Source: Litoreibacter janthinus (GTDB taxonomy: Bacteria > Pseudomonadota > Alphaproteobacteria > Rhodobacterales > Rhodobacteraceae). From it: a DNA stretch of 64,000 nucleotides. The stretch is from assembly GCF_900111945.1 (NCBI RefSeq), contig NZ_FOYO01000001.1, positions 2,673,751 to 2,737,750 of the forward strand, written 5' to 3'. The position numbers and the translations under genes were made by a program. The notes beneath the pieces were generated by a model, which was given only the letters and a program-made list of their open reading frames with translations, did no database searches and was not told the DNA's origin. Position 1 is the first letter of the stretch; the number at the start of each line of letters is the position of its first letter. Below, in pieces: positions 26,292 to 35,040 of this stretch.

Positions 26292-26600
26292 GGTCCTTCG
26301 GGACTATGGACATAAACGCGCTCGTAATAAGCGGATCGGACCCGGGGGCGGTACCCGGCGACTCCACCAACACTCCCTCGTTTGGGGATCATGGGGTCGA
26401 AATAGGATCGACGAACGTCTAAAGGGGTAAGCTTTGTCTCGGTGAGTTACCACCGTTATCGGTACATTCAAGCTAGTTGCAAACGACAACAAAGCTCCAA
26501 TGGCGATGGCTGCGTAAGCAGTCGGAACTATTGAAAACTTAAGCCCTTAGGCCTAGCAGCTTAAGGCGGGGTTTGCAGGTACCTGGCAACAGAAACCTGC
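26292..26600 (+). ncRNA. ssrA: tmRNA, circularly permuted two-piece form
   Basis: The acceptor piece comes first and ends with the encoded CCA at 26367-26369. The coding piece starts at 26393. Its 5' end GGGGTCG pairs over seven bases with CGACTCC at 26359-26365, rebuilding the acceptor stem; the 23 nt between (26370-26392) would be cut out. The D-loop-like GGATCGACG follows. The tag frame runs from the resume GCA at 26479 to TAA at 26515 and encodes ANDNKAPMAMAA. A CTTAAGC/GCTTAAG stem follows the tag. The outer ends are approximate. It rescues stalled ribosomes with SmpB. Confidence 0.93.
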
Positions 26601-26608
26601 GCTTACCC

Positions 26609-27283
26609 TCACACCTGAAACGCCTTGCGAAACGCGCCCTCGCCGATGCCGGTAAAGCGCACGATGCGTGTCCCTGTTGGCCGCACGGCCCAGCCTTGCG
26701 CGAAGGTGAAATCCAGAATGCCCCGTCCCAGACGCCCAGCCAGATGCGACCGCCGCGCCGACCAGTCGAGGCAGGATTTACACTCGGGACTGCGCGACAT
26801 TTGGTTCAGTTCGACGCCAAGTGCAGTCATCTCTGCCCGCCCAGCCTCGCTGAGCGTGATACCATCGCCCTCCCCCGTCAGAACGCCGCGCGCGCGCAGG
26901 CCGTCGTAAAGCATTACGCCAACCTCGCCCGCCAGATGGTTGTAGCACACCCGCGCGCGGCGCAGCTCTGGATCGCGCGGGCCGGTGCGGGTGCGCAACT
27001 GTCCTTTGGCCGCCGCCAACCCCATCAAGGCTTCCAGCACCCCCGCCACATCCGTATCGGCAAGCCGGAAGTAATGATGCCGCCCTTGGCGCTCCCGTGC
27101 GATCAATCCGCCCTCTTCCAGACGCGTCAGATGGCCCGACGCAGTTTGCATGGTTACCCCCGCTTCAGATGCCAACTCGCCCGCCGTCAGGGCTTTGCCA
27201 CTCATCAAGGCGGCGAGCATGTTGGCGCGACCGGGATCTCCGATCAAGCTGGCGATACGGGCAATGTCGGGGCCGTCTTTCAT
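26609..27283 (-). CDS. ArsR/SmtB-type HTH regulator of the chromate cluster
   Basis: The protein has 224 residues. The N-terminal winged helix (ASLIGDPGRANMLAALMSGK, then ELASEAGVTMQTASGHL) is ArsR-like. A long C-terminal extension holds the pattern ECKSCLDWSARRSHLAGRLG. CxxC near residue 175 and single Cys/His residues could sense metal or oxidant. The ATG at 27283 is used. It is divergent from the NIPSNAP-ABM-ChrB-ChrA genes. Two copies of one inverted repeat lie between them, one close to its own start, so self-repression plus control of the operon is likely. Confidence 0.85.
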   Translation of the reverse strand: MKDGPDIARIASLIGDPGRANMLAALMSGKALTAGELASEAGVTMQTASGHLTRLEEGGLIARERQGRHHYFRLADTDVAGVLEALMGLAAAKGQLRTRTGPRDPELRRARVCYNHLAGEVGVMLYDGLRARGVLTGEGDGITLSEAGRAEMTALGVELNQMSRSPECKSCLDWSARRSHLAGRLGRGILDFTFAQGWAVRPTGTRIVRFTGIGEGAFRKAFQV

Positions 27284-27298
27284 AATGCGCACTCCATA

Positions 27299-27316
27299 GT
27301 TCGGGACAGACCGAAC
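27299..27316. promoter_or_regulatory. ArsR-type operator 1
   Basis: GTTCGG-N6-CCGAAC is a perfect inverted repeat 15 bp upstream of the regulator start. It has the same 6-6-6 architecture as the copy at 27344. Confidence 0.6.
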
Positions 27317-27343
27317 CATGAGCAACAGAGATTTGCAAGTACA

Positions 27344-27361
27344 GTTCGGCCTGTAACGAAC
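27344..27361. promoter_or_regulatory. ArsR-type operator 2
   Basis: GTTCGG-N6-ACGAAC is a second copy, centred 45 bp from operator 1. One flanking base on each side (A...T) extends the symmetry. It lies 53 bp before the NIPSNAP start, in promoter range. Confidence 0.6.
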
Positions 27362-27414
27362 TATCCAAGCACACCGAACAGCTATGAAGGGTCAGCACCA
27401 AAGGAGACACCCCC

Positions 27415-27738
27415 ATGCTGACTTGCTTCATCCGCTACCAGATCGACCCCACCAAACGCGCCCAATTCGAGCAGTATGCCCGCAATTGGGGCCAAGCCAT
27501 CCCGCGCAACGGGGCGGACCTGATCGGGTATTACGCACCTCACGAAGGCTCCTCCACGCTGGCTTATGGGGTCTACAACATCCCGTCCTTGGCTGAATAC
27601 GAGGCCTACCGCGCGAGGCTTGCCGCCGATCCCTTGGGCCGTGAGAACTATGAGTTCGCCCAATCCGAAAAGTTTATCTTGCGCGAGGACCGCACCTTCC
27701 TGAAGCTGGCCAGCACACCCCATGGGAGCCGCACATGA
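27415..27738 (+). CDS. NIPSNAP family protein
   Basis: The protein has 107 residues and is a dimeric ferredoxin-like alpha+beta barrel of the NIPSNAP family ([20 protein letters not shown], then RDRTFLK-like ending). CAAAGGAG lies ahead of the ATG. It overlaps the next gene by four bases and is the first gene of the putative chromate operon. The biochemical role of bacterial NIPSNAP proteins is unsettled. Pairing with a second small barrel protein (ABM) suggests they act together, perhaps on a reactive metabolite. Confidence 0.85.
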   Translation: MLTCFIRYQIDPTKRAQFEQYARNWGQAIPRNGADLIGYYAPHEGSSTLAYGVYNIPSLAEYEAYRARLAADPLGRENYEFAQSEKFILREDRTFLKLASTPHGSRT

Positions 27739-28097
27739 TCGCCGTCATCTTCGAAGTCACCCCCGCCGAGGGCAAGAAAGACGCCTATTTGGACATCGCC
27801 GCGGGCCTGCGGCCGCTGCTGGAGGAGGTAGACGGGTTCATATCTGTCGAACGGTTCCAGTCCATCACCGATCCAAGCAAAATGCTGTCCCTCAGCTTCT
27901 TTCGCGACGAAGAGGCTTTGGCAAACTGGCGGTCACTGGCGGAACACCGCGCGGCGCAAAACGCAGGCCGTAGTGGCATCTTCGAGAACTACCGACTGCG
28001 CATCGGGTCTGTCATCCGAGATTACGGGCTGGACGAGCGGCGCGATCAGGCTCCCGCCGACAGCAACGCGGCGCATGGATGCCCTTACCGCCCTTGA
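27735..28097 (+). CDS. Antibiotic biosynthesis monooxygenase (ABM) domain protein
   Basis: The protein has 120 residues. The ABM fold is seen in [20 protein letters not shown], with the central [16 protein letters not shown] and [12 protein letters not shown]. Family members are cofactor-free oxygenases, heme-degrading enzymes or quinol oxygenases. The start overlaps NIPSNAP by four bases. A longer C-terminal tail (about 25 residues after [10 protein letters not shown]) is unstructured-looking. In the chromate context a role in redox or quinone chemistry is possible. Confidence 0.85.
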   Translation: MIAVIFEVTPAEGKKDAYLDIAAGLRPLLEEVDGFISVERFQSITDPSKMLSLSFFRDEEALANWRSLAEHRAAQNAGRSGIFENYRLRIGSVIRDYGLDERRDQAPADSNAAHGCPYRP

Positions 28098-28143
28098 CGG
28101 CTTTCGAGCTGCAAGGCACTCTGGCCGCATGGGGACCCCGCGA

Positions 28144-28200
28144 CACCCCGTGAGGCGACAGCCGAAAGTTCGCACCCTTTTGCCACGAAAACACGGGGTG
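28144..28200 (+). promoter_or_regulatory. Inverted repeat covering the chrB ribosome-binding region
   Basis: CACCCCGTG (28144-28152) and CACGGGGTG (28192-28200) are perfect nine-base arms with a 39-nt loop. The second arm contains the GGGGTG that would serve as ribosome binding site for the ATG at 28208. Pairing would hide it, so a translational switch or operon attenuator is possible. Confidence 0.4.
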
Positions 28201-28207
28201 CTTTACC

Positions 28208-28993
28208 ATGGCTGGCTTTACAGAAATTACTCCCACCGCATTGATGCGCCTGATCGGCACGCCCGAGGCGCCGACCCTTCTGGACGTCTGCATCGACGCT
28301 GATTTTGCCGAGGATCCGCGTCTGATCCCCACAGCGCAACGGTGGCCACATACGCAAATCGACCAATTTACGGGCGATGGTCCTGTGGTCGTTGTCTGTC
28401 AGAAAGGCCGGAAGCTCAGCCATGGCGCGGCGGCACTTTTGCGCGCCAAGGGCCTTCAAGCCGAAGCCCTTGAGGGGGGCAATGTCGCGTGGCGCGACGC
28501 AGGATTGCCGTTGATCCCCGCCGCCGCCATCCCCGCGCCCCTATGGGTCACGCGTCACCGCCCGAAGATCGACCGCATCGCCTGCCCATGGCTGATCCGG
28601 CGGTTTGTAGACCCAATGGCGCAGTTTCTGTTTGTGCCGCCCGCCGAGGTGCTCAACGTCGCCGAAAAATTCGATGCAACACCGTTCGATGTCGATGGTG
28701 TTGCGTTTTCCCATGAGGGCGAGCGGTGCACCTTTGACACCATGCTCACCACCTTCAAGCTCGACACGCCACCACTGCAAACCATGGCAACCGTCATCCG
28801 CGCGGCGGATACCAATCGCCACGACCTCGCGCCGGAGGCTGCGGGCCTGCTGGCCCTATCGGTGGGGTTGTCACGGCAATATAGAGACGACACCGCGCAA
28901 CTGGAGACAGGCATGGCACTCTATGACGCGCTCTACCGCTGGGCGCGGGATGGACAAGGCGAAGGGCATGACTGGCCCGGAGCGGGCGCATGA
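28208..28993 (+). CDS. chrB: Rhodanese-ChrB chromate resistance protein
   Basis: The protein has 261 residues. Residues about 5-100 form a rhodanese-like domain, with CQKGRKLSHGAA as the active-site loop and its Cys present. Residues about 110-250 match the ChrB C-terminal domain, seen in HRPKIDRIACPWLIRRFVDP and FSHEGERCTFDTML. ChrB proteins regulate or assist chromate efflux. This version has rhodanese in place of the DNA-binding half, so regulation probably falls to the ArsR protein. It overlaps chrA by four bases. Confidence 0.88.
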   Translation: MAGFTEITPTALMRLIGTPEAPTLLDVCIDADFAEDPRLIPTAQRWPHTQIDQFTGDGPVVVVCQKGRKLSHGAAALLRAKGLQAEALEGGNVAWRDAGLPLIPAAAIPAPLWVTRHRPKIDRIACPWLIRRFVDPMAQFLFVPPAEVLNVAEKFDATPFDVDGVAFSHEGERCTFDTMLTTFKLDTPPLQTMATVIRAADTNRHDLAPEAAGLLALSVGLSRQYRDDTAQLETGMALYDALYRWARDGQGEGHDWPGAGA

Positions 28994-30195
28994 CAACGCT
29001 GGCCGAAATGACCCGCGTGTTCGGGCGCATAGGGGTGCTGTCCTTTGGTGGCCCTGCCGCGCAGATTGCGTTGATGCACAAGGAACTGGTGGAAGACCGC
29101 GCTTGGCTGACCGAGGCGCAATTCCTGCGCGCGCTGTCCTTTTGCATGTTGTTGCCTGGGCCGGAGGCGATGCAACTTGCCACCTATTCCGGCTGGCGGA
29201 TGCGCGGGGTGACCGGCGGGCTTTTAGCTGGGCTGTTGTTTGTCGTGCCTGGCGCCTTGGTGATCATGGCACTGGCCTTGGCTTATGGGGTCTATGGCCA
29301 GCTTCCGCTTGTGCAGTCGCTGTTCATCGGCGTGAAAGCCTGCGTCGTCGTGATCGTGATCCAAGCCCTTATCAAGGTCGCGAAGAAGGCCCTGAACGGC
29401 CTGATCCACTACATGATCGCAGCCGCCAGCTTTCTGGCGTTGTTCGCGCTTAACGCGCCCTTCCCGCTGGTCATTTTGGTTGCCGCTGCCATTGGAGCCC
29501 TTGCCCTAAAGGGAGAAGCGGAAGGCGGAGCCCCTGCCCCGAAAGCCTCTGCCAGCGACACGCTCAAGACCGTGGCGCTTTGGCTGGTGATCTGGTTTGC
29601 GCCTGTTGTGCTGCTGGCGCTGACCGCGCCCGCCATCTTGGTGGAGATGGCGCTGTTTTTCTCGACCCTAGCGGTCGTAACTTTTGGCGGGGCCTATGCG
29701 GTGCTGGCCTATATGACGCAAGCGGTCGTCGGAGAGTTCGGCTGGCTGACCACGGCGCAAATGGTAGATGCTTTGGGGCTGGCAGAGACCACCCCCGGCC
29801 CGTTGATCCTCGTGACGCAATTCGTGGCCATGGTCGCTGGCTTCAAGGCAGGCGGTGTGGCGCTGGCGTTGATCGCGGGATTGGTGACGTTGTGGGTGAC
29901 CTTCGCGCCGTGCTTTTTGTGGATCTTCGCGGGTGCCCCTTATATTGACCGCCTCGCCCATATGCCGCGCCTGTCGGGAGCGCTGAGCGCGATCACAGCC
30001 GCCGTGGTCGGTGTCATCGCCAATCTGGGGCTATGGTTCGCTGGAGCTGTGTTTCTTGAGACAAGCACACCGCAGCCAATTCCGATCACAATTGCGCTGG
30101 TCGCCGCCGCTCTGCTGCTTTGGCGCAAATGGGATATGCTCGTGGTTTTGCCCGTTTGCGCGGCACTTGGCTTGGTTTTGAACGGGCTGGTTTGA
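28990..30195 (+). CDS. chrA: Chromate efflux transporter ChrA
   Basis: The protein has 401 residues with about 12 transmembrane helices in two homologous halves. Each half carries the CHR-family pattern: VFGRIGVLSFGGPAAQIALM in the first and ATVTFGGAYAVLAYM-like in the second, with LPGPEAMQLATYSGWRM and ETTPGPLILVTQF. ChrA exports chromate from the cytoplasm. It is last in the NIPSNAP-ABM-chrB-chrA operon and overlaps chrB by four bases. Confidence 0.94.
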   Translation: MTTLAEMTRVFGRIGVLSFGGPAAQIALMHKELVEDRAWLTEAQFLRALSFCMLLPGPEAMQLATYSGWRMRGVTGGLLAGLLFVVPGALVIMALALAYGVYGQLPLVQSLFIGVKACVVVIVIQALIKVAKKALNGLIHYMIAAASFLALFALNAPFPLVILVAAAIGALALKGEAEGGAPAPKASASDTLKTVALWLVIWFAPVVLLALTAPAILVEMALFFSTLAVVTFGGAYAVLAYMTQAVVGEFGWLTTAQMVDALGLAETTPGPLILVTQFVAMVAGFKAGGVALALIAGLVTLWVTFAPCFLWIFAGAPYIDRLAHMPRLSGALSAITAAVVGVIANLGLWFAGAVFLETSTPQPIPITIALVAAALLLWRKWDMLVVLPVCAALGLVLNGLV

Positions 30196-30265
30196 GTCCC
30201 CCTTTCCCTTCCCTGCGAATCCGCGCATGGTAGGTTCCGAGGTCAAACCAGAGGGCTAAGACGAC

Positions 30266-30781
30266 ATGTCCGACACAATCGACTATGGCAATAAGATGCA
30301 TCGCGCGATGCGCGGCTTGATTGCTGAGGTGTTGGAAGATGTCGGGGCAAATGGGCTGCCGGGCGACCATCATTTCTTCATTACCTTCGACACGCGTCAC
30401 CCCGATGTTGAAATGGCAGATTGGCTATTCGACCGCTACCCGTCGGAGATGACGATCGTGGTGCAGCACTGGTTCGACAATCTGATCGTGGCCCCGGACG
30501 GCTTCCAGATCACCCTGAATTTCGGCGACAATCCCGAACCATTGGCGATCCCGTTTGATGCCATCCGAACCTTCGTGGACCCGTCTGTGGAATTCGGCCT
30601 GCGGTTCGAAAGCCAAGACGATGAGGACGAAGAGCACGAGGTGGTAGAGCTACCGGATGTCGACCTCGCAGAGGCGCTTGATCTGGACAAGGCCGAAGAG
30701 CCTGTCAGCAAGCATGACCACGCAAAAAGCGCGGCAAAAGAAGCAGAAGTCGTCTCGCTCGACGCTTTTCGCAAGCCTTGA
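30266..30781 (+). CDS. sspB: ClpXP adaptor protein SspB (alphaproteobacterial type)
   Basis: The protein has 171 residues. The core (residues about 5-115) has the SspB fold, with VVQHWFDNLIV and FRFESQ-like strands. An acidic linker (DDEDEEHEVVELPD) is followed by a C-terminal tail ending SLDAFRKP that would dock on ClpX. It delivers ssrA-tagged proteins to ClpXP. The tmRNA that adds the tag is encoded 4 kb away, tag ANDNKAPMAMAA. GCTAAGACGAC precedes the ATG, with no strong ribosome binding site. Confidence 0.92.
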   Translation: MSDTIDYGNKMHRAMRGLIAEVLEDVGANGLPGDHHFFITFDTRHPDVEMADWLFDRYPSEMTIVVQHWFDNLIVAPDGFQITLNFGDNPEPLAIPFDAIRTFVDPSVEFGLRFESQDDEDEEHEVVELPDVDLAEALDLDKAEEPVSKHDHAKSAAKEAEVVSLDAFRKP

Positions 30782-30786
30782 GCGCC

Positions 30787-30800
30787 TGTTAGCGCAACCT
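30787..30800. promoter_or_regulatory. CceR/PckR-like half-conserved box upstream of fumC
   Basis: TGTTAGCGCAACCT shares its first 11 bases with the fba box at 54241 and keeps the TGTTA arm and CG centre of the gap operators; the right arm is degenerate. It lies 16 bp upstream of the fumC -35, a position suited to activation. Confidence 0.4.
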
Positions 30801-30815
30801 TACGTCATCCGCTAA

Positions 30816-30844
30816 TTGTCAAGTCGCCCGCACCCCGCTACATC
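30816..30844 (+). promoter_or_regulatory. fumC promoter
   Basis: TTGTCA, a 17-bp spacer and TACATC lie 34 bp upstream of the fumC start codon. The match to sigma-70 consensus is good. Confidence 0.55.
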
Positions 30845-30877
30845 GGGGCCAAACTTGCATTTGGAAGGACGACCCTC

Positions 30878-32269
30878 ATGACCGCGACCCGCACCGAGAC
30901 CGACAGCTTTGGCCCCCTAGAGGTCCCTGCCGACAAATACTGGGGCGCGCAAACGCAACGCTCAATCATGAATTTTCCAATTGGCTGGGAGCGACAGCCG
31001 GTTGCCATCGTCCGCGCGCTTGGTGTGATCAAGAAAGCCGCCGCCGCAGTCAACCTTGAGTTCGGGGATCTGGATGCCGATCTGGCGCCCGCAATCCAGC
31101 AGGCCGCCCAAGAGGTGATCGACGGCAAGTTCGACGATAACTTCCCGCTGGTTGTCTGGCAGACGGGGTCCGGCACACAATCCAACATGAACTCCAACGA
31201 GGTGATCTCGAACCGCGCGATCGAAATTCTGGGTGGCGTGATGGGCTCCAAATCCCCCGTCCACCCGAACGACCACTGCAACATGGGCCAGTCGTCCAAC
31301 GACACCTTTCCGACTGCGATGCACGTCGGGATCGGCATGGTTGCCCGTGACACGCTGCTGCCCGGCCTGCGCAAACTGCACGCCGCACTCGAAGCGAAAT
31401 CCGTAGAGTTCAAAGACATCATCAAGATCGGCCGCACGCACACCCAAGATGCGACGCCATTGACGCTGGGCCAAGAGTTCGGTGGCTATGCGCACCAAAT
31501 GAAAAAAGGCATCGAGCGGGTCGAAGCCTGCCTGCCTGACATCTACGAGCTGGCCCAAGGCGGCACGGCAGTTGGCACCGGCCTTAACACCCGTAAAGGC
31601 TTTGCCGAGAAAGTCGCGGCAGAGATCGCCGCCATCACCGGCCTGCCCTTCGTCACCGCGCCAAACAAGTTTGAAGCGTTGGCCGCGCATGACGCAATGG
31701 TCATGTTCTCCGGCGCCTTGAAAACCGTCGCCGCGTCGATGTTCAAGATCGCCAACGACATGCGTTTGCTGGGTTCCGGCCCGCGTTCGGGCTTGGGCGA
31801 GTTGATCCTGCCGGAAAACGAGCCTGGGTCCTCCATCATGCCGGGCAAAGTGAACCCGACGCAGGCAGAAGCGCTGACCATGGTCTGCGCCCACGTCATG
31901 GGCAACGACGCAGCCGTGGGCTTCGCTGGCTCTCAGGGCCATTTTGAGCTAAACGTCTACAACCCGATGATGAGCTACAATGTCATCCAGTCCATGCAAC
32001 TGCTTGGCGACGCCGCTGGCAGCTTCACCGACAACATGGTGGTTGGCACGCAGGCCAATGTGGAACGGATCGACAAGCTGATGAAAGAGTCACTGATGCT
32101 GGTGACCGCGCTGGCCCCCACCATCGGCTACGACAACGCAACAAAAGTCGCCAAAACCGCCCATAAGAACGGCACGACCCTCAAGGAAGAGGCGATTGCA
32201 CTTGGGTTGGTTGATGCGGAAACCTTCGACCGCGTGGTGCGGCCTGAAGATATGATTGGACCAAAATGA
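30878..32269 (+). CDS. fumC: Class II fumarate hydratase
   Basis: The protein has 463 residues. It interconverts fumarate and malate in the TCA cycle. The superfamily signature [13 protein letters not shown] is present, as are [14 protein letters not shown] and the substrate segment [14 protein letters not shown]. Length is normal for FumC. GGAAGGACGACC precedes the ATG. The stop overlaps the DUF4169 start (ATGA). A CceR-like box and a sigma-70 promoter lie upstream. Confidence 0.97.
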   Translation: MTATRTETDSFGPLEVPADKYWGAQTQRSIMNFPIGWERQPVAIVRALGVIKKAAAAVNLEFGDLDADLAPAIQQAAQEVIDGKFDDNFPLVVWQTGSGTQSNMNSNEVISNRAIEILGGVMGSKSPVHPNDHCNMGQSSNDTFPTAMHVGIGMVARDTLLPGLRKLHAALEAKSVEFKDIIKIGRTHTQDATPLTLGQEFGGYAHQMKKGIERVEACLPDIYELAQGGTAVGTGLNTRKGFAEKVAAEIAAITGLPFVTAPNKFEALAAHDAMVMFSGALKTVAASMFKIANDMRLLGSGPRSGLGELILPENEPGSSIMPGKVNPTQAEALTMVCAHVMGNDAAVGFAGSQGHFELNVYNPMMSYNVIQSMQLLGDAAGSFTDNMVVGTQANVERIDKLMKESLMLVTALAPTIGYDNATKVAKTAHKNGTTLKEEAIALGLVDAETFDRVVRPEDMIGPK

Positions 32270-32439
32270 AAGCCAAGAACCTGAGCAAGGCTCGCAAGGA
32301 ACGCACACGCGCCGACAAACGGGCGCAGGGCGATGCCAATGCTCTCAAATTCGGGCGCACCAAAGAGCAAAAGCAGGCTGACATGAAAGCGCAGCTTGCC
32401 GCTCGCACCAAGCTCGACGGCCATAAGCTGGACAAGTGA
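32266..32439 (+). CDS. DUF4169 family small basic protein
   Basis: The protein has 57 residues: [18 protein letters not shown] and onward, ending GHKLDK. It is Lys/Arg-rich and helical, the pattern of DUF4169, which in Rhodobacterales follows fumC. The ATG overlaps the fumC stop and its TGA overlaps the next start, so it is translationally coupled on both sides. Function unknown; the charge suggests nucleic-acid or ribosome contact. Confidence 0.85.
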   Translation: MKAKNLSKARKERTRADKRAQGDANALKFGRTKEQKQADMKAQLAARTKLDGHKLDK

Positions 32440-32651
32440 GCAGACCTAAGAAACGCTCTCTGACCCTCAAGGGGCACCGCACGTCGGTGTCCCTTGAGGA
32501 CGAATTCTGGGCCGAGTTCCGCCGGATTGCGGCGCAGGACGGCCGGCCAATCAACGACCTCGCGGCACAGATTGATCGCGAACGCGGGACAGATATCGGC
32601 CTCGCTTCAGCCATCCGCCTTTTCGTTTTGCGCGACCTGACAACGCCCTAG
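32436..32651 (+). CDS. Ribbon-helix-helix domain protein
   Basis: The protein has 71 residues with a GTG start overlapping the DUF4169 stop by four bases. It contains a ribbon-helix-helix fold (HRTSVSLEDEFWAEFRRIAA, then INDLAAQIDRERG). Such proteins bind DNA as dimers. It completes the coupled fumC-DUF4169-RHH operon. The regulatory target is unknown; its own operon is the simplest guess. Confidence 0.82.
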   Translation: MSRPKKRSLTLKGHRTSVSLEDEFWAEFRRIAAQDGRPINDLAAQIDRERGTDIGLASAIRLFVLRDLTTP

Positions 32652-32926
32652 GCCGCGCGGTTCAGCCCTGCCAAAGCAGCAACACGAACGGGTCGCAGCG
32701 GGACCACGTTCTTTTTCGCGGGCGTGGACTTCAAGGTCTTCATCGCCGTGAGGTCTGATTTGAACAGCTGCATCAATTCATCTCGGCCAAGCCTGTCCTC
32801 CGCGACTGGTGCGTGATCCACAGTGGATCTTCGGCCTAGCGCTGGCACGGCAATGCGAATGCGGGGCAGTGTCATCGCACCAAACAGCTGTCTGGCGGTC
32901 GTTGCGAATTTATCAAAGGTCATCAT
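32648..32926 (-). CDS. Hypothetical protein
   Basis: The protein has 92 residues. It is rich in Arg, Ala and Pro, with a middle segment RDELMQLFKSDLTAMKTLKS that looks helical. I recognise no family. GAAAGGGA lies upstream of the ATG pair. The stop overlaps the end of the convergent ribbon-helix-helix gene by four bases. The composition looks like a real small cytoplasmic protein, but confidence is limited. Confidence 0.45.
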   Translation of the reverse strand: MMTFDKFATTARQLFGAMTLPRIRIAVPALGRRSTVDHAPVAEDRLGRDELMQLFKSDLTAMKTLKSTPAKKNVVPLRPVRVAALAGLNRAA

Positions 32927-33215
32927 GGCAGCATCCCTTTCGATCAGTGATGCAAATGTCGGCCATTGCCTGTGTGGCTTTCAGGGGGAACAGCAACCCG
33001 AATTCCCCCAAATGCCCAGCTGGCAAAAACGAGAGATCGGTATGTCTATGTAAAAGAAAGATTTATTTGACGTCGGCGGATCGATATGCGCCACTTATGA
33101 CGCCGCGTCACATGCCAAATGCTGTCAAATCCGACACTTGGATCGAACCCGCTCCGAGAACCAATGCCGTTGAGGCTACGTTATTTGTTTCCACTTTGGC
33201 GACAATTCGGCAGCC

Positions 33216-33695
33216 TTAATCCTGACGTCGCCGTCCGCGCCATCGACCGAAAATGAACCAGAAAGACAGCAACACCAGCCCCGCGCCGATCAAAGTGAAG
33301 GTCCACAAGAGGATCGACAGACCGAAATGCCGCTTGAACGGAAGCTCAATGGCGATCGACTGATCCTCTGCCCTCCAAAGAACCGTGACCCTGTCGCCTT
33401 TGCGGAAGTTGTAATGGCTGGAGCCGGTCTCGACGTTCATCTCGCGCTGCACACCGCCGGGATCGGTGAACTCTACACGGGGCGTAAAGGTAAGGTAGGT
33501 ATCTCTGGGCGACACTCGATGGCTGCGGGTCTCCACAACACGCCCGGGCACAGGATCGCCCACCGAGGTCAGATGCCAGAACACACGGTCAGCATTGCCC
33601 ATCCCTAGGAACACGAGCCCCAGAGCAAAGCAGATCGCAATCACGCCCCAAGGCGGGACGTATTCTTTGCGGTAATCCGAAGGGTCATCATTCAT
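33216..33695 (-). CDS. DUF3592 domain membrane protein
   Basis: The protein has 159 residues. Two transmembrane helices (about 18-36 and 128-150) flank a periplasmic beta domain with GRVVETRSHRV, YNFRKGDRVTVLW, the DUF3592 pattern. The C-terminus is Arg-rich and cytoplasmic. Its start lies inside the last codons of the P450 gene (8-base overlap), so it is co-expressed with it. Function unknown. Confidence 0.82.
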   Translation of the reverse strand: MNDDPSDYRKEYVPPWGVIAICFALGLVFLGMGNADRVFWHLTSVGDPVPGRVVETRSHRVSPRDTYLTFTPRVEFTDPGGVQREMNVETGSSHYNFRKGDRVTVLWRAEDQSIAIELPFKRHFGLSILLWTFTLIGAGLVLLSFWFIFGRWRGRRRQD

Positions 33696-35040
33696 CGCGC
33701 GCTCTCTTTGTCAGGTTTAACCATATTCCGTCTTTTGAGCGCACGGTCAAATGCGCGACGGGAACCGGGGTGCGGTCGGTGGTCTCGAACCGGAAAGTGC
33801 GCACCAGCATAGATAGCAACAACGGCCCCTCGACCATCGCGAAGCCCGCTCCTGTGCAAACACGTGGCCCGCTGGAGAACGGTATGAACGCCTCGCGCAT
33901 ACATTGTTTTCCGTTCTCTGTTGCCCATCGTGCGGGATCGAACCCGTCGGGGTTGTCCCACAGGCGTTCGTGACGATGCAGGTGCCACGGCGAGATCACC
34001 ACCTGCGCCCCGGGCTTGATCGCGCGGTCACGGAACGTTTCGGGACATGTGCTCTCGCGCACCATCATCGGCACCGGTGGATAAAGCCGCAGGGCCTCAC
34101 GGAACACATCACGCGAGACCCGCAGCTTGGACATGACTTTGAAATCACACCCTTCATCCAAGGCTTTGGCCTCGTCCGCCAGCTTGTCCTGCCATTCGGG
34201 GAACAGCGCCAAAAGATAGAGCGTCCATGCAAGGGCGGACGCGCTGGTCTCGTGCCCTGCGAGGAAGAAGATCGCCACTTGGTCGACCATTTCTTCCGTT
34301 GTGAAAGTCTCGCCGGTTTTGGGGTCGGCGGTCGTCATGATCTTGGTCGCCAGATCATCGGGCGCGGTGCCGTCTTTGATCTGCACCATGCGCGTTTCGG
34401 TCAGCTGCGTGATCAGCGCACGGATAGAGCGCGCGGTGTCTTTCGTGCGCTTTCGAAACAGACGTGGCATCCATCTGGGGCCTTTGACAAAGGCGGCAAG
34501 GTTCAGAATGGGTTGCGTGCGCTGGTAGTCGCGAAACTCGGTGAACACGGCCTGCGCAATGCGGTCTTCGATCGGAATAGAAAAGAGCGTACGGAAGATC
34601 ACATCGGCGGCGGCAAAGCTCGTGACTTCCTCGACCTCTTGGATTCCCTCGCCCAAGCGCGCAGTGGCCGCCTGCCCCGCATCCCACATGGCAGGAAACG
34701 TGTCGCGCAGACGCCCTCCCTCAAAGGACGGATCAATGATGCGGCGCTGCCGTTCCCACGTCTCGCCATTGGTCAGAAAGACAGAATTGCCGAGCAGCGG
34801 TCTTAGCCCGGCGCCAATGCGGTCGGATTTCGGGAAGTCCCGCGGACGCTCGTTTAAGACCGTCTTCACCAGTGACGGCTGGTTGATCATGTAGCTGCGA
34901 AAGAAGGGCGTTTTGAACTCAGCCATCCACGCGCGATACAATTTCGCGGGCTGTGCTGACAGAATGTCCTGCCGGAACAGCCGCACATACTTTAGCAGCG
35001 AAACCTTTTCGGGGCGTGATGGCGGTTTGGGAGGGATCAT
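33688..35040 (-). CDS. Cytochrome P450
   Basis: The protein has 450 residues. The heme-binding loop FSSGPRVCTGAGFA carries the thiolate Cys395. The I-helix oxygen-activation motif is AGHETSA (about 265), the ExxR motif is in FREALRLYP, and the PERF-like region is DPARW. The sequence resembles the CYP4-like/CYP102-like bacterial group acting on fatty or terpenoid substrates; I cannot name the substrate. No ferredoxin or reductase is adjacent. It overlaps the upstream membrane hydrolase by four bases. Confidence 0.93.
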   Translation of the reverse strand: MIPPKPPSRPEKVSLLKYVRLFRQDILSAQPAKLYRAWMAEFKTPFFRSYMINQPSLVKTVLNERPRDFPKSDRIGAGLRPLLGNSVFLTNGETWERQRRIIDPSFEGGRLRDTFPAMWDAGQAATARLGEGIQEVEEVTSFAAADVIFRTLFSIPIEDRIAQAVFTEFRDYQRTQPILNLAAFVKGPRWMPRLFRKRTKDTARSIRALITQLTETRMVQIKDGTAPDDLATKIMTTADPKTGETFTTEEMVDQVAIFFLAGHETSASALAWTLYLLALFPEWQDKLADEAKALDEGCDFKVMSKLRVSRDVFREALRLYPPVPMMVRESTCPETFRDRAIKPGAQVVISPWHLHRHERLWDNPDGFDPARWATENGKQCMREAFIPFSSGPRVCTGAGFAMVEGPLLLSMLVRTFRFETTDRTPVPVAHLTVRSKDGIWLNLTKRARDE

